DNA of 64,000 nt. Source: an uncultured Clostridium sp. Lineage in GTDB: Bacteria > Bacillota > Clostridia > TANB77 > CAG-508. Below, piece by piece: positions 1-8,903 of this stretch. The position numbers were made by a program, and so were the translations under genes. Position 1 is the stretch's first letter. Each line of letters opens with the position of its first letter. The DNA lies in assembly GCA_947244325.1 (NCBI GenBank), contig CAMXJY010000011.1:1-64000 (forward strand). The letters run 5' to 3'. Below the pieces are notes generated by a model, which saw nothing but the letters and a program-made list of their open reading frames with translations, was not told where the DNA came from and did not search any database.

Positions 1-508
1 ATTTTACAATTCCCGCTGCTTCTTCAAAAATATGTCTTCTATCTTCTGATTTATTGCTTAAAATTTCTTCAATTTTACCTTGTCCAATTATTGAATATCC
101 ATCTTTTCCAATACCTGTATCCATAAAAAGTTCTAAAATATCCTTTAATCTGCAAGGTGTTTTATTTATGAAATAACCAGTTTCACCACTTCTATAAATT
201 CTTCTTGTAACAACAACTTCATTATATTCAATAGGTAATTTTGCATCAGAATTATCTATAACTAAAGATGCTTCTGCAAATCCTAAAGATTTTCTATTTT
301 GTGTTCCTGCAAAAATTATATCCTCAGATTTTGCACCTCTTAGAGATTTTAAACTTTGCTCTCCAAGTACCCATCTAATACAATCTGATATATTACTTTT
401 TCCTGAGCCATTTGGTCCTATTACTGTTGTGATTCCTGGCATGAATTCCAATGCTGTTTTATCAGCGAAAGACTTAAATCCATACATTTCTAATCGTTTT
501 AAATACAT
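1..508 (-). CDS. smc: Chromosome segregation protein SMC, N-terminal part (cut by window edge)
   Basis: Start ATG at 508; the reading frame runs off the window at base 1, so only about 169 residues of a protein normally near 1,180 are visible. The N-terminus reads MYLKRLEMYGFKSFADKT, followed by the Walker A motif GPNGSGKSN and a WVLGEQ stretch, the classic SMC head signature. SMC is the ATPase of the bacterial condensin SMC-ScpA-ScpB that organises and segregates replicated chromosomes. scpB lies nearby at 3487-4098 on the same strand, though HD-GYP and proS separate them here, so they are not one operon. Identification is firm. Confidence 0.95.
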   Translation of the reverse strand, partial: MYLKRLEMYGFKSFADKTALEFMPGITTVIGPNGSGKSNISDCIRWVLGEQSLKSLRGAKSEDIIFAGTQNRKSLGFAEASLVIDNSDAKLPIEYNEVVVTRRIYRSGETGYFINKTPCRLKDILELFMDTGIGKDGYSIIGQGKIEEILSNKSEDRRHIFEEAAGIVK

Positions 509-801
509 TATTTTTTCCTCTATTACTTTAATATTTTTATATTCTATCATTTATTTATTTTTTTTTCAACATAAGAATTAGTAACTACTAATTAATTTAT
601 TTATATACAACATTAACATAATTTTACTATTATCTATACAAATTTTATTTAATTGGATATTAAAGAAAAAGAAACAAAAATGATATACTTATTTAATAGA
701 CTTTTATTTTTAACTAATATATAATTAATTTGTATAAAAATAACTATTTTAGATATATTCACATGTTATTTAATTTTTATCAAAAATGAGGAGAAACACA
801 A

Positions 802-1743
802 ATGAAAGAAGTTTTTGATTTTTATAATAGTACATCAATAAAATCATACAATTTGGATGATACAATTCGTTATCAATTAAAAATGCTTGATGGTTTAGAT
901 GCTTTTACTAGACGTCATTCTGAAAATGTAGCAAATATTACTTGTAGACTTTGCGAAAAATTAGGAATGTCAAAAGGATTCACAGTATATTGCACAACTT
1001 GTGCATATCTACATGATGTTGGAAAAATATTTATTCCACCAGCAGTATTACAAAAACCTTCAAAATTAACTGATGAAGAATATGAAATAATGAAAACTCA
1101 TACATCAATTGGTTATAAAATTTGTATGAATGATTTAAAATTAAGACCATATGCAGCAGGAGCTTTATATCACCATGAATCCTTAGATGGAAGCGGATAC
1201 CCACATGGAGTTCTTGGTAATAAAATTCCATATGAAGCTCAAATTATAAGGGTAGCTGATGAATTTGAAGCTATAACGGCTAAACGTCAATACAAAACTC
1301 ACGTTGGAGTTGTAGATGCCTTAAACATTTTAATTGACCACGCTAGACCTACTGTTGCTAAAGATTTTGGAGATGCTGTAAAAAAAGCTAGTCTTGGTGG
1401 TGTAGGTAAGATAGATAAAAAAGTGTTAAAAGCTTTATTTAAAGTAATTATAGATGATACAGAATACGAAATCGTTGCAAGAACAGATTACTTAAACTTC
1501 TTAAAAAAAGAAATTAAAAGAATTGATGATGCTAAAAAATATTATTACAGAATGCAATCTGCTATAACTGAAGACAAAAAAGAATACTATAAAGCAGAAA
1601 TTAAATGCTATTTAAAACCTCACGAAGATCCTGAAAAAATACCACAAATCTTACAAGAATTTGAAGAAGCATATAAAGTTAGAAAAGCTCATATTACAAA
1701 ATTATATGATGAAGTAAAACAAATCAAAAGATTAAGAATATAA
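802..1743 (+). CDS. HD-GYP domain phosphohydrolase
   Basis: 313 residues, ATG preceded by GAGGAGA. The N-terminal two thirds carry the HD-GYP signature: an HD pair in HDVGKI (around residue 74), then HHESLDGSGYP, the GYP-type loop (around residue 120), and a downstream RVADEFEAI metal-site helix. Family members hydrolyse cyclic di-GMP or related signalling nucleotides, or act as degenerate sensors. No receiver or membrane domain is fused, so the protein is probably cytosolic. The last 100 residues are Lys/Glu-rich and helical with no recognised domain. It is a single-gene unit: divergent from smc and followed by its own terminator. Family certain, substrate not. Confidence 0.85.
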   Translation: MKEVFDFYNSTSIKSYNLDDTIRYQLKMLDGLDAFTRRHSENVANITCRLCEKLGMSKGFTVYCTTCAYLHDVGKIFIPPAVLQKPSKLTDEEYEIMKTHTSIGYKICMNDLKLRPYAAGALYHHESLDGSGYPHGVLGNKIPYEAQIIRVADEFEAITAKRQYKTHVGVVDALNILIDHARPTVAKDFGDAVKKASLGGVGKIDKKVLKALFKVIIDDTEYEIVARTDYLNFLKKEIKRIDDAKKYYYRMQSAITEDKKEYYKAEIKCYLKPHEDPEKIPQILQEFEEAYKVRKAHITKLYDEVKQIKRLRI

Positions 1744-1796
1744 ATATTTAATAAAATTTTATACATTAAAAATAATTTTCATTATATATGCCAAAA

Positions 1797-1830
1797 AAAG
1801 ATAATCCATATATAGGATTATCTTTTTTAT
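1797..1830 (+). terminator. Intrinsic terminator of the HD-GYP gene
   Basis: AGATAATCC pairs with GGATTATCT across a short AT loop and is followed by a T-run, 55 bp after the stop codon. Confidence 0.85.
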
Positions 1831-1984
1831 TTTATAGGAAAGTGCTCCGCACTTCCTATAAAATAAAGGCTTTGCCAATATTTGTACACAAATTTACTAA
1901 CGTAAATTTGGCACGCAGAACAAAGACGTGGACATTTGTAATAAGTTTTTTCTTTTGCAATTTTCATGATGTCCACTTTTGTTC
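1829..1984. repeat. Composite palindromic repeat, copy 1 (both modules)
   Basis: Two modules side by side. Module X is a hairpin with arms TATAGGAAAGTGC and GCACTTCCTATA, followed by AAGGCTTTGCC. Module Y (here in reverse orientation) contains TTGTACACAAATTTACTAACG, GCACGCAGAACAAAGACGTGGAC and the matching arm GTCCACTTTTGTTC. The same words recur at 16.3, 16.65, 21.8, 23.2, 27.4, 27.9 and 52.7 kb. Open reading frames across it are artefacts of the palindromes. Function unknown; it lies between two converging genes. Confidence 0.8.
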
Positions 1985-2030
1985 TTTTCATAAATCTCAA
2001 ATTTATATTTCATAGAATTTCAATATTTTA

Positions 2031-3467
2031 TTAATATTGTCTACCCCAAACTACCATCTTTGTTGCTTTTTTTCCGCAAACTGGGCAAACATCTGCTAAA
2101 TTTTCTTGCTCAAATGGCATACATCTTGAATGTGCTCCTGTAACTTCTTTTATTTTATCTTCACAAGCTACATCCCCACACCACATTGTTTTTAAAAATC
2201 CTTGATTTTCTTCCATTTGTTTTATCATTTCATCTAATGTGTATGCTACAGTTGTTTTTTCTTTTCTTCTTTTTAAACATTCGTTAAACATACTATTTTG
2301 AATTTCTTCTAATAAACTTTCTAATCTTTCATTTAATTTTGAAAGTTCTACTATCTCTTTTTCTCCATTATCACGTCTTACTAAAACTGCTTGATTATTT
2401 TCTAAATCTTTAGGACCTATTTCAACTCTAACTGGTACTCCTCTCATTTCCCAATCATTGAATTTGAAACCTGTTGAACAATTATCTCTATCATCTAATT
2501 TCATTCTAAAATTTTTAGATAAATCTTTATATATTTCTCCTACTTTTTCTAATACACCTTCTTTATGTTGTGCAATTGGTACTATAACTGCTTGAATTGG
2601 AGCTACTCTTGGTGGTAATTTTAATCCTCTATTATCTCCATGAGCCATAATAACAGCTCCTATTAATCTTGTACTAATTCCCCAAGATGTTTGATATGCA
2701 TATTCTTCTTTTCCTTCTCTATTTTGGAATTTTACTTCAAATGGTTTAGTAAAGTTTTGTCCAAAATAATGTGATGTTCCTGCTTGTAATGCTCTTCCAT
2801 CATGCATCATTGTTTCAACTGTATATGTGCTATCAGCTCCTGCAAATTGTTCTTTTGGTGTTTTTCTTCCCTTTAATACTGGTATTGCTAAAAGATTTTC
2901 AATAACATCTGCATATATATCAAGCATCATTAAAGTTCTTTCTTCAGCTTCTTTAGCTGTTTCATGAACTGTATGACCTTCTTGCCATAAAAACTCTCTT
3001 GAACGTAAAAATGGTCTTGTTTCTTTTTCCCATCTTAAAACATTACACCATTGATTTCCAAGTATTGGTAAATCTCTCCAAGATTTTACCCATTTTGAAT
3101 ACATTGTTGACATCATTGTTTCTGAAGTAGGTCTTATGCAAAGTCTTTCTTCAAGTTCTTCTCCACCTCCAATAGTAACCCATGCTACTTCTGGAGCAAA
3201 CCCTTCAACATGATCTTTTTCTTTTTGTAACATACTCTCTGGAATAAGAACTGGCATATAAAGATTTGTTACACCAACCTCTTTAAATTTCTTATCTGCA
3301 TAATTTTGAATGTTCTCCCAAATTGCATATCCATAAGGTCTTATAGCTATACAACCTTTTGTATCTGTATAATCTGCAAGTTCTGCCTTTCTTACAACAT
3401 CTGTATACCATTGTGCAAAATTATCCTCTATATTTGTTATCTCTTTTACAAATTCTTCTTTTCCCAT
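2031..3467 (-). CDS. proS: Prolyl-tRNA synthetase, archaeal/eukaryotic-like type
   Basis: 478 residues from the ATG at 3467, chosen because GGAGG lies 9 nt upstream; a longer frame from 3506 would overlap scpB and lacks a binding site. It charges tRNA-Pro. Class II motifs are visible: motif 2 around [16 protein letters not shown], then the anticodon-binding domain, and a C-terminal domain with cysteines (CGDVAC, CPVCGKK) ending in the Tyr terminus typical of the short archaeal/eukaryote-like ProS. It lacks the long insertion of the usual bacterial form. Probably cotranscribed after scpB (20 nt gap). Confidence 0.95.
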   Translation of the reverse strand: MGKEEFVKEITNIEDNFAQWYTDVVRKAELADYTDTKGCIAIRPYGYAIWENIQNYADKKFKEVGVTNLYMPVLIPESMLQKEKDHVEGFAPEVAWVTIGGGEELEERLCIRPTSETMMSTMYSKWVKSWRDLPILGNQWCNVLRWEKETRPFLRSREFLWQEGHTVHETAKEAEERTLMMLDIYADVIENLLAIPVLKGRKTPKEQFAGADSTYTVETMMHDGRALQAGTSHYFGQNFTKPFEVKFQNREGKEEYAYQTSWGISTRLIGAVIMAHGDNRGLKLPPRVAPIQAVIVPIAQHKEGVLEKVGEIYKDLSKNFRMKLDDRDNCSTGFKFNDWEMRGVPVRVEIGPKDLENNQAVLVRRDNGEKEIVELSKLNERLESLLEEIQNSMFNECLKRRKEKTTVAYTLDEMIKQMEENQGFLKTMWCGDVACEDKIKEVTGAHSRCMPFEQENLADVCPVCGKKATKMVVWGRQY

Positions 3468-3486
3468 ATAATTTAACCTCCAATTT

Positions 3487-4098
3487 TTAAACTTTATTTT
3501 CTCCATTTTTAATATCTTCGTCTTCCCTTTCGGGCATTGGAGCCTCCATTACATCATCTATTACAATTTGTTCATTTTCATCTAATTTATATCTTGGAAG
3601 TTCTGGTAATTCTTCTAAACTTGAAATTCCAAACATTTTCATAAACTTGCTTGTAACTTTATACATTGTTGGTCTTCCAGGTGCATCTAATTTTCCAGCT
3701 TCCTCTATTAAATCAAATTCTAGTAATTTATATACTGTTCCATCTGTACTAACACCACGTATTGCTTCAATTTCTGATCTAGTTATATTAGGATTATACG
3801 CAATTATAGCTAAAGTCTCTAATGCAGCATTAGAAATATTAGGTTTAGCTCTATTATCAAATAATGGATATATGTATTCATAATATTCTTTTTTTGTACA
3901 TAATTGATAATTATCATTAACTTTAATTATTTCAATACCACTGTTTCTAGCTTCATATTCAGTTTTCATGTTTAAAATAATTTTATCAATATCTTCTGCA
4001 CCTAGCTCTAAAACGTTCATAATTTCTTTTACACTTACTTCACGTCCAGCTGCAAAAAGCATTGCTTCAATTATTGATTGTTCTTTGCTAAATTCCAT
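3487..4098 (-). CDS. scpB: Segregation and condensation protein ScpB
   Basis: 203 residues using the ATG at 4098, which has GGAGG five bases upstream; the alternative ATG at 4110 overlaps that binding site and has none of its own. ScpB is the winged-helix kleisin partner that binds ScpA in the SMC complex. Diagnostic stretches include [13 protein letters not shown] near the start, [24 protein letters not shown] in the middle, and GRPTMYKVT in the second winged helix. The C-terminal tail is acidic and low-complexity. scpA is not adjacent. Upstream of proS in the same orientation. Confidence 0.93.
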   Translation of the reverse strand: MEFSKEQSIIEAMLFAAGREVSVKEIMNVLELGAEDIDKIILNMKTEYEARNSGIEIIKVNDNYQLCTKKEYYEYIYPLFDNRAKPNISNAALETLAIIAYNPNITRSEIEAIRGVSTDGTVYKLLEFDLIEEAGKLDAPGRPTMYKVTSKFMKMFGISSLEELPELPRYKLDENEQIVIDDVMEAPMPEREDEDIKNGENKV

Positions 4099-4280
4099 AT
4101 TATCCTCCATAAGTATTATTCTTATATTATTACATGAAATTAAGTGATAGTCAACTATTAATTTTACTAAAAATCACGCTTTTTCTATTATAACAGCCTA
4201 TTTTCAATATTTTTTAATTGACATAATATTTTAGCTATGCTATAATAAAAATGTAGAATTTAATTATGAGGTGATAAAAA

Positions 4281-4478
4281 ATGTCTAAAAAAGATAGTAA
4301 TAATACAAATAATGATGATATCGAAGTTGTTATCGGTGATGATTCTATATTAAACATTTCAGAAGTTGGAGATTGTATGAATGACTTAAGACCAAAAGAT
4401 TCTGTTAAAAATAAGAAAAAAGTTATAATCCCACTTGCTAAAAAGAAAAAAGATAACAACAAAAAAGATGAAGATTAG
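4281..4478 (+). CDS. Small charged protein of unknown function
   Basis: 65 residues, ATG preceded by GAGGTGATAAAA. The first half is acidic (DDIEVVIGDDSI) and the last 25 residues are almost all Lys/Asp/Asn (KKKKDNNKKDED). No membrane segment and no recognised domain. The strong ribosome binding site and an immediately following terminator argue that it is a real gene, transcribed alone. It sits 110 bp upstream of tRNA-Met on the same strand. Confidence 0.6.
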   Translation: MSKKDSNNTNNDDIEVVIGDDSILNISEVGDCMNDLRPKDSVKNKKKVIIPLAKKKKDNNKKDED

Positions 4479-4485
4479 TAAATTT

Positions 4486-4516
4486 TAATCCCTAAGTTAA
4501 AACTTAGGGATTTTTG
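4486..4516 (+). terminator. Intrinsic terminator after the small charged protein
   Basis: AATCCCTAAG and CTTAGGGATT form a stem with a short loop, followed by TTTTTG. Confidence 0.8.
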
Positions 4517-4587
4517 TTGCAATATTTGAATTTTTTACTTGACAAACGTTAATAATACTATTATAATAATATCTGCTAAGCAATTAT

Positions 4588-4664
4588 GGCGACGTAGCTC
4601 AGTTGGCTAGAGCATCCGGTTCATACCCGGCAGGTCGTAAGTTCGAATCTCACCGTCGCTACCA
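4588..4664 (+). tRNA. tRNA-Met (CAT), elongator type
   Basis: Cloverleaf by eye: acceptor arm GGCGACG with CGTCGCT (first pair G-U, as in Bacillus elongator tRNA-Met), D arm GCTC/GAGC, anticodon loop TTCATAC, T loop TTCGAAT, and an encoded CCA. The G-U first pair and lack of the three G-C anticodon-stem pairs favour elongator over initiator. One mismatch is seen in the anticodon stem (T27-C43) and one in the T stem. A terminator follows directly. Confidence 0.9.
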
Positions 4665-4697
4665 AAAATCCAGTCTAAAGACTGGATTTTTTATTAT
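4665..4697 (+). terminator. Intrinsic terminator of tRNA-Met
   Basis: AAATCCAGTC and GACTGGATTT form the stem around TAAA, followed by a T-run. Confidence 0.85.
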
Positions 4698-4707
4698 CTA
4701 TATTTTG

Positions 4708-6375
4708 TTATTCTCTAAAATCTTCAACAGTTATTTCAATTGAATCTTTTTGTTCTCCATCTATATACAATTCAATTGTTGCTGTTCCATTTTTTTTAGT
4801 TTTTAATTTATCATCTTCTATTACCACTACATTTTCATTAGAAGAAACTATTTTATAATTTTCTGGTTTTACTAAAAAATCAATTTCATAATTTTGACCT
4901 ACAGTTAAATTCAAATTTTCCTCTTTAAAATAATTTATTTCACCAAATATACCTATTAAAAAAAGTATCATTATTGGTAACACAATAGAAATATTTTTAA
5001 TAGTCTTATTTGATATTTTTTTATTATATTTTAATGCACTCTTATAAATTGCAGGAAATAGAGATATTCCTAAAATTAAAAATAATGGTTCTACTGTTAA
5101 AATCCCACCTAAAATAAAGAATAATGACATAAAATATCTAAATGCATTCCAAGTACCTTTAAAAAAACTAATTAATATTTCTTTTAAACCTTCTGTCTCT
5201 TTTCTTCTTTCATCTTCTTGTAAATCACTTGCATATGAACTATGTAAATTTTCTGTAAAATCTTCTTTTTTCTCTTCAAGTGGTGTCACTTCTTCTATTT
5301 CTTCCAGCACCTCAGAATTACTTTGAGGAACTCTTTCAATTTTTGGAAATTCTGCATTCTTAACTTCCTCTTTTATTATGCTTTTCATGTTCAATTCTTC
5401 TTTTGGCTCATTTTCATATACTATATGTGAACTTATCTTAGAATCTTCTTTTTTCTTTTCAAGTGGTGTTACTTCTTCTATTTCTTCCAGTTTCTCATAA
5501 TTACTTTGATGAACTTTTTCAATTTTTAAAAATTCTGTATTCTTAACTTCCTCTTTTATTATACTTTTCATATTCACTTCTTCTTTTAGCTCATTTTCAG
5601 ATACTATATGTGAATTTACCTTAGAATCTTCTTTTTTCTCTTCAAGTAGTGTTACTTCTTCTATTTCTTCCAGTTCCTCAGAATTACTTTGAGAAACTCT
5701 TTCTAATTTTAGCAATTCTTTTTTCTTTAATTCAAATTCCTCCTCTGTTATAGCTCTAATATCTAATAATTCTTTATACTTTTTAATTTCATTAGTTATA
5801 GATGTGTTAGTATCTGTATTAATACTCTCATTTTCATATTGTATTAATTGTAATATAGCATTTATTTCATTAGCAATATATAAAGATTCTACTTTAATAT
5901 TAATATTAGGATTTACCACCATATCATTTACTGTTATTTGAACAGAATAATTAGCATTTTCTCTTTGAGCCGCAATATTTGAAGCAACTATAGTTTTAGA
6001 TAATCCATCCGATGCGTATATTATTTTCCCATTTTCCTGTATTCTAAAATTAATTAAATCAGAGTATGCATACACAATTGTATATTTCTTTTTTATATTA
6101 CCATTTGAGTCCAACTTTGGAACACACCATAACTTGTTTTTTTCATCAATATATATATATTGATAAACTTTTCTACTTAGTATAAATTTATCTAATCTTT
6201 TTTTATTTTCTTCTGTAGAAGCTAAATTAGTTATTATTTTATTTTTATATATTTTAAAAATTAAAGCAATAATAGCAATAATAACGGCAATTATCATTAA
6301 TGCAATTGTTCCTATTGCCATAAAATATATTTGCATAAAAAGAACAATAATAAATATAATTAAAAGTAAAGTCAT
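4708..6375 (-). CDS. Membrane protein with SHOCT domain, 61-residue repeats and a C-terminal Ig-like domain
   Basis: 555 residues from the ATG at 6375, which has AAGGAGA upstream; a TTG further upstream lacks one. Order of parts: two N-terminal membrane helices, a PH-like cytosolic region, a SHOCT motif (IKKYKELLDIRAITEEEFE), about 2.6 copies of a 61-residue acidic repeat built on QSNxExLEEIEEVTPLE, two or three further membrane helices, and a 70-residue C-terminal domain (LTVGQNYEI, SSNENVV, KNGTATIE) resembling a bacterial Ig-like (Big2) fold. SHOCT domains occur at the end of membrane-associated proteins and may aid oligomerisation. Function unknown; monocistronic. Confidence 0.65.
   Translation of the reverse strand: MTLLLIIFIIVLFMQIYFMAIGTIALMIIAVIIAIIALIFKIYKNKIITNLASTEENKKRLDKFILSRKVYQYIYIDEKNKLWCVPKLDSNGNIKKKYTIVYAYSDLINFRIQENGKIIYASDGLSKTIVASNIAAQRENANYSVQITVNDMVVNPNINIKVESLYIANEINAILQLIQYENESINTDTNTSITNEIKKYKELLDIRAITEEEFELKKKELLKLERVSQSNSEELEEIEEVTLLEEKKEDSKVNSHIVSENELKEEVNMKSIIKEEVKNTEFLKIEKVHQSNYEKLEEIEEVTPLEKKKEDSKISSHIVYENEPKEELNMKSIIKEEVKNAEFPKIERVPQSNSEVLEEIEEVTPLEEKKEDFTENLHSSYASDLQEDERRKETEGLKEILISFFKGTWNAFRYFMSLFFILGGILTVEPLFLILGISLFPAIYKSALKYNKKISNKTIKNISIVLPIMILFLIGIFGEINYFKEENLNLTVGQNYEIDFLVKPENYKIVSSNENVVVIEDDKLKTKKNGTATIELYIDGEQKDSIEITVEDFRE
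5250..5705 (-). repeat. Tandem 183-bp coding repeat, about 2.6 units
   Basis: Within the SHOCT membrane protein, the phrase encoding SNxExLEEIEEVTPLE recurs every 183 bp, with neighbouring MKSIIKEEVKN also repeated. Units are highly similar at DNA level, so recent duplication by slippage or recombination is likely and copy number may vary between strains. Confidence 0.85.
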
Positions 6376-6533
6376 TACAAATTTCTCCTTTTGTATTATA
6401 TTCAATATATATCATAATATCCTGCATTCTTCAACAGTTCTAACAAATAATCTATATTATATTTTCTTATTTTTAGTAAAACTATTGATATAATTAAATA
6501 AATCTATTAAAATATAATCATTGGAGGCGTATT

Positions 6534-7139
6534 ATGGCTTTAGAAAATAAATTAAATATAACTAATGAAGCAGATTTAGCTAGAGAGGAAGAAAAAATCA
6601 GTAAAAGAAAAGCTAAAGAACTATTTGAAACAAACTATTTAGAAACTTTAGAAGCAGGAACTTTTGATGCTTTATCTAAAATTCATAAATATTTATTTAA
6701 TGATATTTATTATTTTGCTGGAACAATTAGAAAACAAAATATAGCAAAAGGAAATTTTAGATTTGTTCCTATTACTTATATTAATAATGCTTTAGATAAT
6801 GTAGAAAAAATGCCTCAATCAAGTTTTGATGAAATTATAGAAAAATATGTTGAAATGAATATCATTCATCCATTTAGAGAAGGTAATGGAAGAAGCACTC
6901 GAATATGGCTTGATTTAATACTAAAAAAAGAACTAAAACTTGTTATAGATTGGAGTCAAGTTAATAAAGAGGATTATCTTCTTGCCATGGAACGTAGCCC
7001 AATAAAAGATATTGAAATTAAAGAAATATTAAGAAAAGCTTTAACTGATAAAATAAATGATAGAGAAGTATATATGAAAGGTATTGATGCAAGTTATCAT
7101 TATGAAGGATATACTACTTATAAAACTGAAGAATTATAA
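6534..7139 (+). CDS. Fic-family AMP transferase, class III (self-inhibited)
   Basis: 201 residues, ATG preceded by GGAGGCG. The Fic motif HPFREGNGR is intact at residues 112-120; Fic enzymes transfer AMP (or another phosphate-containing group) from a nucleotide to target hydroxyls. Near the C-terminus residues 187-192 read SYHYEG, matching the inhibitory (S/T)xxxE(G/N) motif. Its position after the Fic core defines class III, as in Neisseria meningitidis Fic, which modifies gyrase. That would make a separate antitoxin unnecessary, and none is adjacent. Target here unknown. Single-gene unit with its own terminator. Confidence 0.88.
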   Translation: MALENKLNITNEADLAREEEKISKRKAKELFETNYLETLEAGTFDALSKIHKYLFNDIYYFAGTIRKQNIAKGNFRFVPITYINNALDNVEKMPQSSFDEIIEKYVEMNIIHPFREGNGRSTRIWLDLILKKELKLVIDWSQVNKEDYLLAMERSPIKDIEIKEILRKALTDKINDREVYMKGIDASYHYEGYTTYKTEEL

Positions 7140-7177
7140 AGAAAAATTATATATTTGCAATTTAAACTTTCTAAAAA

Positions 7178-7217
7178 ACAATCGGAAGAATATTTAATTA
7201 ATTCTTCCGATTATTTT
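7178..7217. terminator. Bidirectional terminator between fic and the GH25 gene
   Basis: ATCGGAAGAAT and ATTCTTCCGAT form a long stem with A-rich left and T-rich right flanks, serving both converging genes. Confidence 0.85.
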
Positions 7218-7237
7218 TTTAGCTTAATCCACTATAA

Positions 7238-8476
7238 TTATTTTTTATTTTTATAATAAATATCTAAATCTACATCTCCTTCAATTCCATCAACACGACC
7301 TTTATCACTATTTTGCCATAATATATATTCTTTATCATTTACTACTGGTGTTTTAGTAGAATATTTTGCTACCCATATTGTATAATCTTTTAATGTAAGC
7401 CATGTATTATTCAAATAGTTTTCACTAGCATATAACATAGTATCATATCCTGCATCTTTTAATCTATTTGAAAAAGCATCATACATTTCATTTAATTCAT
7501 ATAAATTTATTTCTAACTCATTAAAATTTGCCCAGCATTCCCAATCAAAGCATACTGGAAAATCTAATTTATCTCCATTTAGAGTTTCAATAACAAATTC
7601 TGCATTTTCTACTGCTGATTTTGTAGTGTTTGATTCTGAATAAACATAAATTCCTACTTTTAATCCTACTTCTTTAGCTTTTTGATAATTATTTTTAAAT
7701 GTATTATCAATAGCAATTGGAGTATCTTTATTTTTCATAACTCCCATTCTTAAAATAACAAATTCTACTCCTGCATTTTTTACTTTTTCAAAATCAACTT
7801 CACCTTGCCATTTTGAAATATCAATTCCTATCATAGTATCATTAGTTTTATAATTTGATATTTGCTCTTCTATATTGATAAAATCGTCATCTTCCTCTTC
7901 TTCCTCATCTTCATTTTCAGTATCTTCTTTTTTAGGTTTTTCTTTTACATTAACTACTGTGTCTTTTGTAGCTTTATTTCCTGAACTATCTGTAATAACA
8001 TATTTTATTTTGTATGTTCCTATTTCATTAAAATTAACATTTCCTTCGATTTTAAAATCTAATTTTTTATCATAATTATCTGCATAACTTACTTTTTTAG
8101 TTAATGATTCTTCATTTCCTTCATTAACATATAAAGTTTTTGTTGATTGTGCATTAATAAAAATTGGTTTTACATTATCAACAACATTATATTTTATTTC
8201 ATAAACATATTTTTTTAACTTATATTTATATTCTATTGTAATTGTATGCTCTCCAACTGTCATATAATCTAACTTTGTATCTTCTGTTAATATCTCCACA
8301 TTATTACTTTTAATTAAATCATATAAATTAGTTTCATCATATACATCTATATCTTCATTTGATATATTAATTTCAGCACCTTTTGGCATTTTATATTTAT
8401 CATAAAATACAAATACTTTTGCAAGTATTATTGAAATTATTATAATAATTCCTATTACTATTATTTTCTTTTTCAT
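7238..8476 (-). CDS. Surface-anchored GH25 lysozyme with Ig-like domains
   Basis: 412 residues. Residues 5-24 are one hydrophobic helix (signal anchor). Residues 35-180 hold beta-rich domains including a DUF5011/HYR-like module (DNVKPIF, FNEIGTYKIKYVITDSSGN). A Glu/Asp-rich linker (about 182-200) precedes a glycoside hydrolase 25 domain beginning MIGIDISKWQG. The expected acids are present: D219 and the D311-W-E313 pair. GH25 enzymes cleave the MurNAc-GlcNAc bond of peptidoglycan, so a role in cell-wall turnover at the cell surface is likely. Single gene. Confidence 0.85.
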   Translation of the reverse strand: MKKKIIVIGIIIIISIILAKVFVFYDKYKMPKGAEINISNEDIDVYDETNLYDLIKSNNVEILTEDTKLDYMTVGEHTITIEYKYKLKKYVYEIKYNVVDNVKPIFINAQSTKTLYVNEGNEESLTKKVSYADNYDKKLDFKIEGNVNFNEIGTYKIKYVITDSSGNKATKDTVVNVKEKPKKEDTENEDEEEEEDDDFINIEEQISNYKTNDTMIGIDISKWQGEVDFEKVKNAGVEFVILRMGVMKNKDTPIAIDNTFKNNYQKAKEVGLKVGIYVYSESNTTKSAVENAEFVIETLNGDKLDFPVCFDWECWANFNELEINLYELNEMYDAFSNRLKDAGYDTMLYASENYLNNTWLTLKDYTIWVAKYSTKTPVVNDKEYILWQNSDKGRVDGIEGDVDLDIYYKNKK

Positions 8477-8605
8477 ACATATTCCTTTTATTTAATTAAA
8501 TTTTAATAAACATATACATGTCTTTCTTATTGTACATACAAATTATATATATTATTTCTTGTTTTATCAATAGTTTATTCATATAGCATAAGTAAAAAAT
8601 ATCAT

Positions 8606-8634
8606 TTGACATTTAATCTAAATTAATTTATAAT
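8606..8634 (+). promoter_or_regulatory. Consensus sigma-A promoter of the candidate antisense RNA
   Basis: Perfect TTGACA (8606-8611), 17-bp spacer, perfect TATAAT (8629-8634). Predicted start near 8641. No adequate gene lies downstream on this strand before the terminator at 8674-8706, so it must drive a very short RNA. Confidence 0.88.
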
Positions 8635-8640
8635 TTACTT

Positions 8641-8706
8641 AAATTTATGAATATAGCTGTTCATATTGTCATTGAATATGTGAGTAACGACACATATTCT
8701 TTTTTT
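8641..8706 (+). ncRNA. Candidate ~66-nt antisense RNA (antitoxin-like, par RNA II-like)
   Basis: Predicted transcript from the consensus promoter to the T-run of a terminator whose arms are GAATATGTG (8674-8682) and CACATATTC (8691-8699). Its 5' part contains TATAGCTGTTCA (8652-8663), repeated on the plus strand at the start codon of the convergent small gene (8844-8855), so this RNA is complementary to that mRNA's start region. Its terminator loop carries GUAACGA, complementary to UCGUUAC in the loop of the opposing terminator. Size and layout match RNA II of pAD1-type par loci. A 21-codon frame inside lacks a ribosome binding site. Confidence 0.7.
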
Positions 8707-8855
8707 ATATAAAAACAGGTGGCTAATGTAACGATACCACCTGAACCATACTATGTATTATTTTCTTTCTGATAATTGGTTTTTAAATTCTTGTACTTCT
8801 TTTTGTAGTTCTTCAATTTTATGTAATAGTACAAATATTAAGCTATAGCTGTTCA
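8652..8855. repeat. Direct-repeat pairs linking the two convergent RNAs
   Basis: TATAGCTGTTCA occurs at 8652-8663 and 8844-8855, with further similarity after it (ATATTGTC versus ATACTGTC). GTAACGA occurs at 8684-8690 and 8728-8734, each inside a terminator loop. Because the RNAs are made from opposite strands, every direct repeat becomes a complementary contact between them. Confidence 0.8.
8711..8743 (-). terminator. Terminator of the candidate toxin mRNA
   Basis: On the minus strand CAGGTGG and CCACCTG form the stem around a 14-nt loop, followed by TTTTT. It abuts the plus-strand terminator of the antisense RNA. Confidence 0.85.
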
Positions 8856-8856
8856 A
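8758..8856 (-). CDS. 32-residue small protein, candidate type I toxin
   Basis: TTG start at 8856 with AAAGGGGCGAC just upstream. The peptide begins MNSYSLIFVLLHKIEEL: a short hydrophobic stretch (residues 4-11) followed by an amphipathic, Lys/Glu-rich helix ending SERK. It has its own consensus promoter and terminator, and its start codon lies in the repeat complementary to the convergent small RNA. Small hydrophobic N-terminus plus charged tail recalls Fst-type toxins, but the hydrophobic part is shorter than a full membrane helix and no sequence homology to Fst is evident. It may instead be a regulated microprotein. Confidence 0.6.
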   Translation of the reverse strand: MNSYSLIFVLLHKIEELQKEVQEFKNQLSERK

Positions 8857-8903
8857 TACTGTCGCCCCTTTCGTTAGATTACCTAATTACTCAGGTTTCA
8901 CAT

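Noticed and set aside
509..801. Possible regulatory element between smc and the HD-GYP gene
   Set aside because: Only AT-rich DNA with weak -35/-10 candidates; nothing distinctive.
1788..2015. 75-codon frame on the plus strand
   Set aside because: It lies entirely in a palindromic repeat; similar frames appear at other copies (27260-27481, 27823-28008) only because the repeat DNA is shared. No ribosome binding site.
8647..8712. 21-codon frame inside the candidate antisense RNA
   Set aside because: Starts 6 nt after the predicted transcript start without a binding site and runs through the terminator.
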